Assembly (NCBI GenBank): GCA_006535965.1
Contig: QEAR01000014.1
Span: 244,011-308,010 of the forward strand
Direction of reading: 5' to 3'
Length of the DNA stretch: 64,000 nucleotides
Source of the DNA: Spizellomyces sp. 'palustris'
Lineage: Eukaryota > Chytridiomycota > Chytridiomycetes > Spizellomycetales > Spizellomycetaceae
Every line of letters begins with the position of its first letter. The stretch's first letter is position 1. The notes under the pieces are model-generated. The model did not search any database. It saw only the letters and a list, made by a program, of their open reading frames with translations, and was not told where the DNA came from. This document shows positions 47,784-60,496 of this stretch, piece by piece. A program made the position numbers and the translations under genes.

Positions 47784-49818
47784 ATGCCTCGCGTGCACCT
47801 CCTAAACCTCCTCCACCAAGCCAGCACAACCTTGACGAGCCAACTCACAGACCTGGATGCCCTCCAACAAACGACGCAGGTGCTGGTAGGGAAATTGGAG
47901 CGGTACCAGCGTCATGAGCTGGTACGCGCCGAATCCATGTGGGTCGGTGGAGTGATATTTGAGGAAGGCGATATAGGGAAACGTACGTGTTTTCAGCTGT
48001 GTGTATTGAGAGGGGATGGGATGTGATCTGGATTATTTTGAACAGATTCCACATCAATGCATCGGTCTGCATCTGAACCCCGCCCTGACAAGGAGTCAGA
48101 CGCATCGCCAGAGAGATCCAGCGTCATTGCATTGAAAAAGATGTCAGCTGAGGACGTGCGAACGCCCGCAAGTGCGAAACAAGAGGTTAAAGAACCGGCG
48201 AAAGAACAGATAGTGGACCCGAAGGTGGTAAAAAAGGAAAGGAGGTGGGGTCTGCTTCCAGCCTCACCCATCAAACTCTTTTGGGATCTCATCATGTCCT
48301 GTAAGTCTCCCTCCATTCGATACATCCCAGGCCACCAGCTACTCACACATGCCATAGGTGCATACTGGCATACGCTCTTCATCGTCCCTGTCGCTGCAGG
48401 TTTCGAACACTGTAGTGTTCACCACGTCACAACTGTCTCCAAACTTTTGACAGGCCTCTATACCGTTGATACTCTCATCAACGCCGTCACGTTGCGTGAT
48501 TCGTGTCCTTCGCTTGCAAAGTCGTTTGGCGCGTACGTAACGAGCCCAGCGTGCGTGGTAGATGTTTTAACGGCTATACCGTATGATTTGATCTATTACG
48601 AGCGTGCCCCGAATATTGCGTTGGGTCCACTTCGTTTGGTTCGGATGGGGAGAGCGTACCGTTTACCGCGCGTGCTGGCGACTCACCCCGTCTACACACG
48701 CATTTCAAAGACGACGGCGCGAGCACTGAAAGCGGGGCATATTGCCGTGACCATGTTTACATTTGCCGTGGCGTTGTTGTGGTATTTGCATATGAATGCG
48801 TGTTTAACGTTTTTGTATGGGAGTCTGACGGGATATTGGACGTTCGGAGAGTTTAAGTGGGTGGTGGGTGTGGGGTTTTGGTGGCAGTATGCGTGGGGAC
48901 TGCTGATGGCTGTTGCGAATAGTTGGCCGTTTACGTGGGAGGTTCGGTGCGTAGCTTGAAGCCGCTTTCGTTCAAGCCATGTTATGTCCCAACCTTATGA
49001 TTTCCGTCCCAGGCCCCGCGCACCAGCTGAAATCGCGTTCCACATTATCTGGGTCCTCTTCGGGGCTCTTATCACGGGATGCCTGACAGGGATCATCCAA
49101 GCCGTCCGAGTAGGGCTTGATCCGCCCGGCCGTCTTTACAATGAGAAACTGGACCAAGTGACCGAGTACATGAGTAGCAGAAATTTAGATTCAGGCACCC
49201 GGAGACGTGTGCGAGAGTTTCTATGGTTGAAGTTTCATGGGAGGGTTTTTGATGAGGGAAGGATTTTGGAGGAATTCAATTTGGCGTTGAAGCAGGTGTG
49301 TGTTTGTAGGATCTTTTTGTTTTGGTAGGGTGTAGGTGAGTGTTGACAATTGCTTTAGCAAATAGCATCCGGCCCTAATCTCCTCGCATCCGTCCCATTT
49401 CTGCGCACCACGAACGAAGACTTTCTGGGGTCCCTGGCACTCTGTCTTCAGGACCGGTTTTACATGCCCGGGGAAGTTATCTACGAAGAGGGTATGAGAG
49501 GGTCGGATATGTTTTGGATTGCGAGTGGATCGGTGGAGGCTGTTTGGGGAGATGGGAGAAAGCTGGTGTTGACAAGTGGCGATTTCTTTGGAGGTTTGTT
49601 GTGGCTTGCAGGTGCTGATTCTGACGTCCTTCTGACTTTTAAGCCTAGAAACCGCTCTTGTCGTCGAGACACCAAGAGTGAACACCGTTCGTGCGATAGG
49701 GGTGTGCCATGCCTACCGCCTAGACCGCAACAGCTACGACCGAGTCCTGCAAGAGTTTCCGGATATGGCTGCATCAGCAGAGGAGTACGCACGCGGGTTG
49801 CTTGTGGAGGGAGCGTAA
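47784..49818 (+). CDS. HCN/CNG-like cyclic-nucleotide-gated ion channel with atypical pore (6 exons)
   Basis: Exons 47784-47982, 48046-48300, 48358-48946, 49013-49295, 49359-49593 and 49649-49818 give 576 residues. A cytosolic N-terminus with a helical segment leads to S1 (FWDLIMSCAYWHTLFIVPVA), later segments, an S4-like stretch with few charges (LRLVRMGRAYRLPRVL), S5, the pore region (WWQYAWGLLMAVANSWPF) and S6 (IIWVLFGALITGCLTGI). A C-linker follows (KLDQVTEYMSSRNLDSGTRR), then a cyclic-nucleotide-binding domain with phosphate-binding cassette FFGETALVVETPRVNTVRA (Glu and Arg present). The expected CIGYG filter is absent. The intron at 48301-48357 is 57 bp, in frame and stop-free, but removing it restores S1. 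The protein may end at 49818 or splice into a further open frame ending 50095. Confidence 0.85.
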
Positions 49819-50169
49819 GTCAACGATATCTGTTATTTGCGGATAGCATCCATCTACGCAATAAGATGGGGTTATAGTATTTGTTCCTGTTGAAGTACGT
49901 GTATCGATCCCTGTGATGGCTCCGATGCGAGGAGAGAGATGGTCCAAAGACATAGCAGCGCTTCTAAGGCGGGGTACACTTACCCTTGACTCGGCAATGC
50001 AATCCGTCAAACGTACACGCTGGCCAATACAATACTCACCCACACTCGTTCCGCCAGCGCACGCAATTCCAGAGGCCGCAAGGCCACCACAATAGTTTAT
50101 TCCCTGCAGCATCCCAAATGGTATGCCAGAGTATGGACGCTTGTGTACATGTCTAAATATCTACATACT

Positions 50170-50723
50170 CTATTCAGCAACTCTACGAATCTGCGCAGCA
50201 ATACGATCCAAATCCTTTTGTCCATCTGTTGAGATCCGTCGGCCCCTAAAGCAAAACACAACATAAACACACCATCCAAAGCGCCATACACTCTGTAACG
50301 TACCCAACCGGATCCTTTTCCAATACTTTGATCCCTTCCAAGGCTTGCATCACCTTTCGCGCAATGGAACCTGATGAGTTGGCATGGTGGTGCGGGCGGT
50401 TGCCTCTATTTTGCCGTCCAGAGTACTTCTTTTTGAGGGCACCAGTACCCACGCTCGGACGGATGTATATATGTCTTGCGACCGAAGCTGCAAAATACAT
50501 CAGCATGTCGCATTGCAATGAGTAAAGGGAAATGTGGGTACGAACCTGCACGAATGTAAAACCAGTCCTGGTCATAGGGAGCTAATTCCTTGTAGGTACC
50601 TGTTTTGACCAAATCCACCCATTTGGGGATTTCAAGTTTTCCAGTGCGCTTGAGGTAAGCTGCATACGCCTTGATGAAGGCGTGTGCGCTCACGTCTTTG
50701 ACAGTGACTCCTCCAGTAGACAT
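50170..50723 (-). CDS. RPS19: 40S ribosomal protein eS19 (3 exons)
   Basis: Exons 50546-50723, 50304-50487 and 50170-50245 (complement) give 145 residues, the usual length for eS19. It reads [76 protein letters not shown] and [20 protein letters not shown], and ends with a [19 protein letters not shown] helix. It is a small-subunit protein needed for 18S rRNA maturation. It is transcribed toward the channel gene. Confidence 0.97.
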
Positions 50724-51552
50724 TTCGTTGCAAATCCAAGTGCTTTTGATCTGGCGTGGTGAGTGTATGCTGGAGAATGAACATCAGTCTTTGGAACGGA
50801 AAAGTATCATGTGAGTGCACGTGCTGATTGATCCTTGGTCACGATTCTGCACACGGCTGTGCAAGTCTCGCGAGTGTCCATGTCAATAGTTTTCCATGTC
50901 TTTTGTCCAAAGATGATGCGTAAATGCGCTTTTTGAAAGGACCGTTGATACTATAACAGAACCAGAGCTTCTAACCCATGTAAGCTGACGTTCTTGTTGC
51001 ACTCTTTTTCAGGAAGTATTAACTCTAACCTAAGAACAAAATCAGCGCGGGAGCCGCCAGGAGTTGGGGGGCAATCAATAGTTATCGTTGTTTGGGACAA
51101 TGTCGCCTTGACACTTTCACAATCAGCGGCTTTATGTGCAGTTTCCGACGGCTCCCGACAGCAGAACTACCACCAAGACGGAACTCCGATACCGTCATTC
51201 CAGGATATTCATTGCGGTAGTCTTTCGAATTTATTATCCAGGTCGGAGCACTTTGACTTACTGACCCTGAAAGAGTGCTCCGGGTTGACCTCCGAGTTGA
51301 CTTTCTCAATTTGTTCGCGTAGCGTTAAGGTCCAACTGAAAATGTTCGGACAATACAAATCAGTTGACTTGAGCCAAGTTAATTCTATCTGCGATCAATC
51401 ACGCTAGCCTTAGGGTCTCCCATTCTAAGAATATAATACCATCTGAACATTGCCCTAAAGACACTCAAACTACATCACCAAAACTCAGCTCCCTCTGTCT
51501 AGCTTGCAATGTGTCGTAGCTTCTTCATCCGGCGAGAGAGAAAAGTCCAGTC
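50724..51552. other. divergent promoter region, eS19 and the giant surface protein
   Basis: 829 bp. A plus-strand frame (50994-51407, 137 codons, no ATG family match) is Ser/Gln-rich and shows no domain, so it is left out. There is a TTAGGGT heptamer near 51411, and the region is otherwise featureless. Confidence 0.4.
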
Positions 51553-54500
51553 ATGTTCTACGAAAACGCAACCCGTAGACAGCTGCGAGTTTTACACTTT
51601 TGGCCTTGGATCGCCTGGGTAATTTCATTGCTTCTATTTACACCCAGGATAGCATTGGCAGCCACATGCACAACTCAGAACTACACATGCCCATACGGTT
51701 AGCACATGGACACGAAAGAACTGGCGTGCCATTCATTCTCGTTTTACTTAATCAGCTCGCTTAGGACGATTTGTCTCGGGGCTGCGGCTTTATTACCAGC
51801 AACACGTTGGCGGTTCGTATCCGCAACGTGCCATGAAATTCCACGGCCTGAGCTGCACCGATGGGACGAAACTGGGGTCGTATGACTCTCCTTTCCCCAG
51901 TGAGGCATTGTCTATGTTGACTCGTTACCAAATCACACTCAACTGACCCTATAATGGTTAGGTGCTGCCTTTGAGGTGCTGGATGATAATGGCAACGGCA
52001 AATATTTTCAGATGGGGTTCCTTACAGATACAGTACATACAGCAACAGGGTGCCCAAACCTCTTCGTGGGACATTCGATCAATACGTACGCTCGACCCTA
52101 CCCATATTATGTTTGGACACAGGTCCAGGGAAATAGCAGCGGCTTTCAAAGCGGGCCACAATGTCCGGGAAATCAATATATCAATGGACTGCAAGTTGAT
52201 ACAACTATAACAACGTCGTGGGTAGGCAATATCAAATATACGTGCGCCGATCCATGGGCGAAAAGCAATGATGGGTACATCAAGGTGAGGCCGAATAGTA
52301 TAACACCCATCACCCCTGCTATAGTGCAGTATGTGTCCAAGGTCATTCCGGACGCCCTATGGGAGGAAGCTTGGGGGGCGGGATTTGGCTCCTTTGGAGG
52401 ATTGCAACTGAATATCAACGGAACCTGGACGAATGTCGGCCCTGGAGGAAAGTTTCACCAGGTACTCTTTTAATTTTCTAAACGTCAAGCCCATGACTTG
52501 CTCTGACTAACCCCTCAAAACATAGTCCGATATAGATTCTGGTAGGGTCCGATTTATGGCTTTATCGCCAGACTCTCTCTACCACAGCTGCAATTACTGG
52601 ATCAGAGATGGGACGCCGTACGAATTCATTGGGGGTGTCTCAATTGAGTTCAACTTCCCACCCACGGTATCCCCGATCACAACTGCAAACACATCCGCGA
52701 ACATTGCAGTTCAGCTCACATCCGCGAATCTCAATGCGGCTGACACTGACGATGATCAAACTCGTTTGGTGTACTCAATTCAAGCCTACTCGAACACCGG
52801 TACTCTGACAAAGATGGCCACGCCAGGTAGCGTCGCAAAGGTCCTCCCGGTGAACAGCACGTTCACAGTGGATGACGTCCGCAATGGGAGGATATGGTAC
52901 CAGCCAAGTGCGACGAATGGAACTGCTGACGTCAATCTGGCCGTTGCAGATACATTGCCAGGTTACATCCCAACTATCTTGCGCAAAACCAGTCTTCCTA
53001 TGACGTGAATTAACCAAAGCTACACGACTAATTGGCTGCAAGGAGCGGCGTGGAGAACCGTGGCACCTGCTCATATTGTGAATCCGGCTCCGACGATGGC
53101 TGTTGATTCCGTAATTTATACGATCGTTTCCATTACAGATGGCATGTTTCTACGAGTACTTGATGCGTCGGGATGGAAGAATGTTGGTCTTGGAGGAAAC
53201 TTTTCATTAGCGCAAGTGGTATATAATCAAGTACAAGTCAACACATCGACCACCTTCACCGGAACAGCAAGCTTGAATTACACCGCGACTGCACCGGGAG
53301 CTATGGGCAGCGTATTTGGTAGCTACAGTGTGTATGTCAACTTTCCCCCCGCCATAACGATCAAGAAAGGCGTGGTAGTCCCACAGAACAGTAAGCCTCT
53401 AGACTTGGGGACAATATTGGGGGGAGCAGATGTAGAGACCAACGCCTGGGGTTTTCAATTTACGGTTGCTCAGTGGCCAGGAAATGGCGCCGGACTATAC
53501 AAGTACATCACATACTTTGGTCCTTCAACCTATTACAATGGTCCGTATTACTTTGTTTCATTCAGGTATGTACGTTCGTGTAAGCCGATTGTATCAAAGA
53601 ACATATATTTATAATGCCCCGTTTCAGTCAAGTTGATTGAACTCAGGATACGTTCAGCTCAGATTCCTTCCTCGTACGGGACGACTACTTTTTCCTTTTC
53701 GCTGTCGGATGGCGCGTACTCTGTGCCAAGCGGTCCAGTCTCCGTCTATCAATTTCCAGCACCGATAATTAAGAGCATTTCTCCAACCATGGCGCTAAAC
53801 GGGTCGCTGGTTATACCTGACTCGTCGCTAATGGCCACGAGTGTTGAACCAAGTGTGACACCCAGTTCGTTGGTATTCACTATTATCGCCCCGGCGGCTC
53901 CTGGAAATCTGACGAATGCATCGTCGACAGACCAGCAAATGCTGACTAATTTCACAGCGTTGGATATCAGTAAGAAACTGCTCCAGTATACTCCCCCGAC
54001 AGGGTGGAACGGAACGGCTACTATTTCCTTTACTGTATCGGACGGAATTAACCTCGTCTATTCAAAGTTCTCGATAATCGTGAACTCTCTTCCTTGGGCA
54101 TCGGTTAACATAACTGCATTTTGTCCTCGCAACGGCAGCGTTCCTCTTCGCGGATTATTACAATACTCTGATATTAACAACCTTCCCACATCAATTGTTT
54201 ACTCGCTGTCGTCGGGACCTCTGCTTGACTTTGGTTGTGTGCAAACCAGAACGTCTGCTACAGCGCCGTGGTTCTGTGCCATGACGTGGACTCAAGATGA
54301 TATTGATAAAGGAAACGTGCAGTACATGGTTTCGAGTACGAATCTTGGAAGTGAGAGGATATCCTTTTCGATTTCGGATCCCTACAACACTGTACCAGCC
54401 GTACAGTATTACAACGTCACTATTATTCCTGCTTGGCCGGTGTTGGTTTCCAATCGAGTTGTGTTAAGCGCTGCGGTCAATGGAACGCCAACTGTCACAT

Positions 54501-57500
54501 TTCCAATTCAAACTGAACACCTTCAGTACACATGCGCCGATACTCCCCCGGACCAGATCAAGTATACATTGCTGAAAAACACAAATATATCAATGGCGTA
54601 CCAGCTGGAACTTTTTAACGGTATCAACTGGACGGTCTTGCCAGCACCTGGTGGTACGTGGTTCCAGAGCGATATTGATAGTGGGAACTTGCGAGTTACG
54701 GCGACCGCAAGTAAAGCGGGGACTGAGGTTGTTCAGCTGCTCGTCCAGAGCAGTGCAACGACTTCGAATGGAACTTTGCGGATCCAGTATCATTATATGC
54801 CTGTCATTGTTTCGCAGACCGCTGTCTGGACCTACTGGTGGAATTCCAAGAGCATTGGATCTACCAATCTGAAGGCGCTGACCCCTGATCAGCCTGATGC
54901 AACAAAGATCGTGTACAAGGTGTGAATGTTTAAGAGTGCGATAATACCAACCAAAACATCATATTAGGTACTAACTTTTAATTTGATCGGGAATAGATTA
55001 CGAGAGCACCTCCCAGCGGAACACTCTCATCCTCTCAGTTCACTCAAGGTTTGCATCCTAAATGCAGTTTTTTCACTAATGAGCACATTTCATTGGAATT
55101 AATATCTTATTCCTGCTAGATGACATCAACAGGAACTTGGTAACTTATCGGCATACGGGATGGGTCAATCAAGAGATTGCAAAAAGTGACGACTTTGGTT
55201 TTTTGGTTTACGATGCGGTTGGGTAAGATTCAGTGTCCGCTACGTTGATTGACGTAAAGTGCTCTTCGCTTATGATCTTTATTATTTGGCACAGACTACC
55301 GTCGGCTGGAAATGCCACGGTCTTACTGGTCAATCAGCTTCCTGTAAAGGGTGCCGTAACGACTGCCTTTGCCTTCCCCACCGGCGGGAATAGGACAGTT
55401 ACCACCAATATGTTGCCATGGACGGATGTGGATGGCCCGAATCAACTGACATTTGTACTTTCAAGTAACCTCACCCTTGGGTCCCTCCAGCTTAAAGGTC
55501 GACGGCTCAGCGTCGGGGACATGTGGAATGCATCAAATATTGGTGTCGATCTGAGGATGGTAGATTTGCCTTTAACAAGCTTGACCAATATGAGTGTCAG
55601 TTTTGAGTACAAGTAAGTCGGCGAGTTTGCATGGGCGATGCGACAATGGTGAGTTTGCTAACGTGCATGGCAGCGTGACAGATGGAATCAACGTTGTGCA
55701 AGACCGCATCAATGTGACGTTCGTCCCACCGCCACAGTATAGGGGTGTCCTTAGCCAACTTTGTGATGTAGATGGTTATACGAGTCGAAGATGCAACATC
55801 TCTTCCACCTTTAACGTTTGGACAACACTTCCAGCGTCATCCATTATTTGGACGCTACCGGAGATTGACAGCACACTATGCTATAACAGCTATAAGACGA
55901 TGGACGTCAGCGATGGCTACATTTTACTGACGTCGTACTATGGCGGTCCGTATTCGTTCTCTCTGCAGGATATGAACAGCGGATTTTCGATCGACTGCAG
56001 TTCTGGCGTGCCTGGTTGGCTCCGCTTCACTGGTAGCTTTACCGACGGGCTGAATCCTCCCGTTTCTCAGATGATTACCATGCAATGGAACTATACGCCT
56101 CGACTACAAACCAACGTTGGTCTGAAACTGGCCGTTTTGGCTCAGCCCACGGCTGTCAACATTACATCGGGATACTTGACCTGGCAAGATTCAGACAATG
56201 CAACCACACAGTTGATCTATACCCTCTCTTCCGAGCCGGTTAACGCCCGCCTTAGCCTGTCGGTGAATGGAACTTTGACGAATCTTTCATCTGGATCCAG
56301 GTGGACTCAGGATGACATCAACAACAATCGCTTGCTTTTTAGTACCAACTACACAGACCGTGCAGGAGCAACGGACGTTTTCACGTACAATTTTACGGAT
56401 GGGATATGTAATTTTACGGAACAAAGGGTCTCCGTCCTCTACGAAGACGCGCCAAGAATGACAGCAAACCAAACCATGTTCATTGATTGGACGGGTCGTA
56501 CCACATCTCAACGAGTCGTGGTCTCACCGTCGTCTCTCGGATGGGCATCCAACTTTGAGCCCCCGAGTTCCCTAATATACACAATTCTATCAAGTCCAAA
56601 GGTTGGGTCCGTACACCTATGGGTGGGTGCTTATACAAGGGTACAGCTTTACAACGCGACATACTGTACCTGCAGCCCCTCACAAACGCCGTGCCCGCCG
56701 GTGCAACCGTGCCAATACACCTTTACGCAGAATGACATTGCGAATAGCGATGTAGAGTTTTATGCGACGGCATCCTCCAATCTCTCTTCTAATTGTTTTA
56801 GGTATAATATATCAACTGCGGGATTACGAACGGAAACAGATCAATGGTTCTGCACATACTTGTACACACCGCCACGGATCAGCGCAAGTTTGCCTGTGAT
56901 TGCTTGGGGATCTTCTATTACGCTGAATGCATCCTGGCTTGCGGTGACAACAGCGGAGCCAGCATTAGGGCCGTGGGATCTGACGTATACCGTGTTATCG
57001 TTACCGACCGCGGACAACGATGGTAGTCTCCAAGTAATATCTGGAATACAAAACCAGTCCACTGTAACGATTGGGTCTACCTGGACACAAAAGACAGTTA
57101 ATGATGGAATGCTTGTGTTTACCCATGTGCCAACGAGCACGAATGTGACGGCGTCCCCCAGATACACTTGGGGTATTAACGTCTGGGGCGGTCTAACAAA
57201 TTCAAGTTTCTCTGTAGGGGTGCTGGTAGTCGTACCCCCACGTTTGAACTCAAACTTTATCGTGGTGGTACCCAAGGGTTCATACAAGTGGATCTACGTC
57301 ACGGCGTTACCAGTCCTTTCGGACCGATTATTGACCTACTCGATTACATCGATTCCTATGGATATGACTGTGTCTTTCTATGATACCGCAAGGTGGACGA
57401 CAACAACTGTATCGGTCGGATTTACGTTTATTGCAGGGAGCGGGAATCAGATCAAGATTATTGCAAGCGCAAACATCACTGGAGGAGATTACAATATTAC

Positions 57501-60496
57501 AATGGCGCAACGGACGGGGTCAATCCTCCCATGGACTTTAACGTCCCTGTGCATATTCATTTACCGCTACAGTGGTTGGGTACCAGAGTCTTGCTTGTAC
57601 CGCAAAACGGGGGAGCGTTGTTGAATACTGGAATTATCAGCGCTGCTCAACCTGATGCTGACATTTTGACGAAAGCTTACGGGACGACTTCAATGAGCTA
57701 CTCCGTCGTCAATTATGCCTCCGTCACGAAATTTGGAGGAATGTATGACTCGTATAATTATGCATGGTATAGCTGGTCCTGGTAAGGAGAGTTTTTACCT
57801 ACTCACGGTCGGTGCTCTAATACTTTCCGTGTCGTTCGGTAGGCGCCCAAGTGATATTCAGGCCAAAAATGTGCGATTTAATGCTGTCAAAGGTGTCGTC
57901 GGGAAAACACAGGTAAGAAGAGAAAGGTGACCCATGCACCCTTTTGTTTTTTTGTTTTTTGTTTTTTGTTTTTTTCAACCCCCGTGGTGGTTCGTTCATA
58001 GCAAGTTTGATAATGTATATTTCAGCTCAATATCTCCGCTTTTGACTCTTGGCAAACGGCATATACCACTCTGGACGTTTACATTGTCGCCAAGCCAAAT
58101 GTTACCGTCCAGCCGCTTGTGACCGCGATTGACAGTCCCGCCAAAGCTTTAGGGTTTTTGAGCTTGAATGTCACGATCGACAATTTCATGCCTGCACAGA
58201 ACCTTTCCTATACTGTGAGATTGACCGTCATTAGTGGTCCAGCACTTGGAAGTCTTTGGCTAAACGTCCAACCTCCACTCACGGTTTCAACGTCGGGATT
58301 ATCAGGCAGCGTTGGAGGGGTTTCGACCTCAAGCAGTGTCGTAGGAGCAGCATCATCGTCCGGCCTTGTTGGCACGGGTATACCAACAACTTTGGAAGAA
58401 ACGAATTCCAGCACCTCAGTCTCGGTTTCCGTTTCATTAATAGATCTACCCACCACCAAGTCGAATGGCATTTCATCAATAGCTCTACCCACCACCGAAT
58501 CGAATGGCACGACAGGTACAAACCCGAATAACGCAACGTCGACCCCAACAACAACGAGCGTGCAAGTATCGAGTACGACTACAGGTACAAGTTTAAACGA
58601 AACACCAACGGCGACGTCAACATTATCCACCAACACGACGACATCCAGCATGATTGTGCAAGAAGGCTCGGTTCTTTCTGTCAGTGACATCATGCTCGGT
58701 CGGTTGGTGTACATGTCAGGACGAACAGCGGGTACCACCAATATCATATTACAGGTATCCGATGGCGTCTCGGCAGATTACAACACAACGCTCCCTATTT
58801 ATGTGGAAGGATACCCCATCTCGGTTGGTTCCGGACGAGTTTCACTGATACCAAAACACTTGCATCGAATTACACGGCCACGATTGATGCGACGCAGTTA
58901 CGATATCAGACAATGACACCTGGGTTGAAAATAATGTATACGATTGACGAGGTTACGGCGCCGGTGAATGTATCCCTTGTTCTCGTGGCGAATGGCAAGA
59001 TGGTTAGCGCCGGAAATGGGTTTGGGCAGCCTGATGTAGATGCTGGAAAGGTGTCTATCCAATGGAGTGGGAATGTTTCTGTTTCCCAGAATGCTACGAT
59101 TGGGTTGATTGTATCCAATGGGCTTTTGAATGGTACAACAAGCCTGTTGGTGCAGTTTAATGCCTCTCTTATTCCGTTCCCGGTGTCCACGACAACGACC
59201 ACGTCCAGTAGTGTCTCCACTACTGCTACGTCGTCATTGTCGTCATTGTCGTCAGCTCGGTCGTCCGTTAGTAATTCGTCCATGAATGTGGTGTCTACGG
59301 GGACGATCAGCAATGCGTCGTCAACTGTACAGTCTGGGTACTCTAGTTCGTCGGGATACTCTAGCTCGCTCACGAATAGGAGGTGAGTGGACCGGGCATT
59401 TGGGGTATCAAAAGTGCAGGTGTTTAAACGTTTTGTTTTTGCATTTTCATACAGTACGTCGTCAGTCGTGTCAAGCACGTCATCTTCTTCTTCACTGTGA
59501 GTACCATATTGGGGTTGAGGTGGGATAGGAGCCTGAACTAAAAGATTTGTTAAAGTGCAAGTTCCACGTTGCTTTCAAGTTCTTCTCGTTTGCCATCCGA
59601 GACGTCTTTGACTACAACATCTCAACAATCATCAGCACCCCCGTCATCCAGCACCGACGAGTCAATTAAAGCACCTCCATCATCCTCACAGCAGTCATCA
59701 TCATCATCTTTCGGACCCGTTAGTCTGACGTTATCATCGTCTTTGGAAACCGGGTTGGTAGAGTCGTCATCTGGGTTGAAAAGTAGTTTATCTGGAGTGG
59801 CGAGCGGTTCGTCTTCCAGAGGTTTTACTACGGGAGGGACCTCGTTGGGAGTCACCTCGACAGGAGGTACGCCCACACCCATCATGGTGACATCAAATCC
59901 GGATTCGATTGCAACGAGTTCAACGACGGGTATAACCTCAACGGATACTACAATGTACGTAAACTGGCAAAATATTTTTCTTGGCGAATGCATAACCCAT
60001 ACCACACGCTCACATTTTAAAACCAGAAGCGGTACAGCACAACCCGAGGGCCCCATTACAGATCAAAAAGATCCAATCACGTAAGTAAAACAGCTTGTAA
60101 ACAACCAAATTCCAAAATCCCCCAAAAACTAAAAAAAAACTCTATTAAAACAAATAAAGGAGGACTCAAACCGGTCTTTCACCGGTCACGACAAAAGCAC
60201 TTATTGGGGGTGCAGCGGGTGTCGTTGCCATTATCGCGGGGGCGGGACTGTTGTTTTGGTACCGTAGACCACCACAACGGGAATTTGAACGACGAGGAAC
60301 GTTGGCGGGAACGTTGGCGGGACCTTCTGCGATGAATTTAATGCAGTCGCAGCAGAGTATGGTTAGTGTGGGTAAGAGTTCTTCTGTGATGGCTTTGGAT
60401 AAGAGTGGCAAGAGTTCTTCTGTGATGGCGTTGGATAAGAGTGGGGAAGGGGTGAGGATGGGTGGGTCGAGTAGTGAGCTTTTGGGTCAAGGGTAG
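51553..60496 (+). CDS. giant type I surface protein with CSPG4/cadherin-like repeats (16 exons; frame interrupted twice)
   Basis: Predicted exons: 51553-51697, 51765-51899, 51962-52461, 52526-52961, 53043-53565, 53647-54919, 54997-55048, 55120-55222, 55295-55612, 55674-57781, 57843-57912, 58026-59382, 59455-59496, 59556-59954, 60027-60080, 60160-60496; about 2,600 residues. An N-terminal signal peptide (FWPWIAWVISLLLFTPRIAL) precedes more than ten repeats of the CSPG/FREM type, with signatures such as WTQDDIDKGNVQYMV, FTQDDINRNLVTYRHTGW, WTQDDINNNRLLFS and SDIQAKNVRFN. Many Asn-x-Ser/Thr sites are present. A Ser/Thr stalk follows, then one membrane span (KALIGGAAGVVAIIAGAGLL) and a short cytoplasmic tail with a twice-repeated KSSSVMALDKSG. 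It is likely a cell-surface adhesion or wall-sensing protein. The frame shifts near 57500 and near 58845 without a usable intron, so the gene may be decaying or the assembly may have indels. Confidence 0.75.
58440..58517 (+). repeat. two 39-base tandem repeats in the Ser/Thr stalk
   Basis: Two adjacent 39-base units each encode a variant of LPTTxSNG (LPTTKSNGISSIA and LPTTESNGTTG). They lie in the mucin-like stalk of the giant surface protein and keep the reading frame. Such units often vary in copy number between strains. Confidence 0.7.
60374..60445 (+). repeat. two 36-base tandem repeats in the cytoplasmic tail
   Basis: Units 60374-60409 and 60410-60445 differ at very few bases and each encodes KSSSVMALDKSG in the cytoplasmic tail of the giant surface protein. 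The Ser cluster could be a phosphorylation site; this is inference. Confidence 0.75.

Noticed and set aside
49913-50095. 61-codon frame after the channel stop as a separate gene
   Set aside because: It has no domain and its only ATG is internal. It may be a last exon of the channel but no acceptor keeps phase, so it is not listed as a gene.
52962-53042. in-frame TGA in the giant gene near 52999
   Set aside because: An 81 bp intron from GTTACA to TGCAAG removes it in phase. The donor is weak but no pseudogene claim is needed at this point.
53565-53646. apparent frameshift in the giant gene near 53640
   Set aside because: Choosing the acceptor at 53646 (ACTCAG) instead of the earlier TTTCAG closes the frame, so a normal intron explains it.
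57943-57977. T-rich repeat GTTTTTTT units as a possible element
   Set aside because: It lies inside an intron of the giant gene and is best read as an intronic pyrimidine tract and simple repeat.
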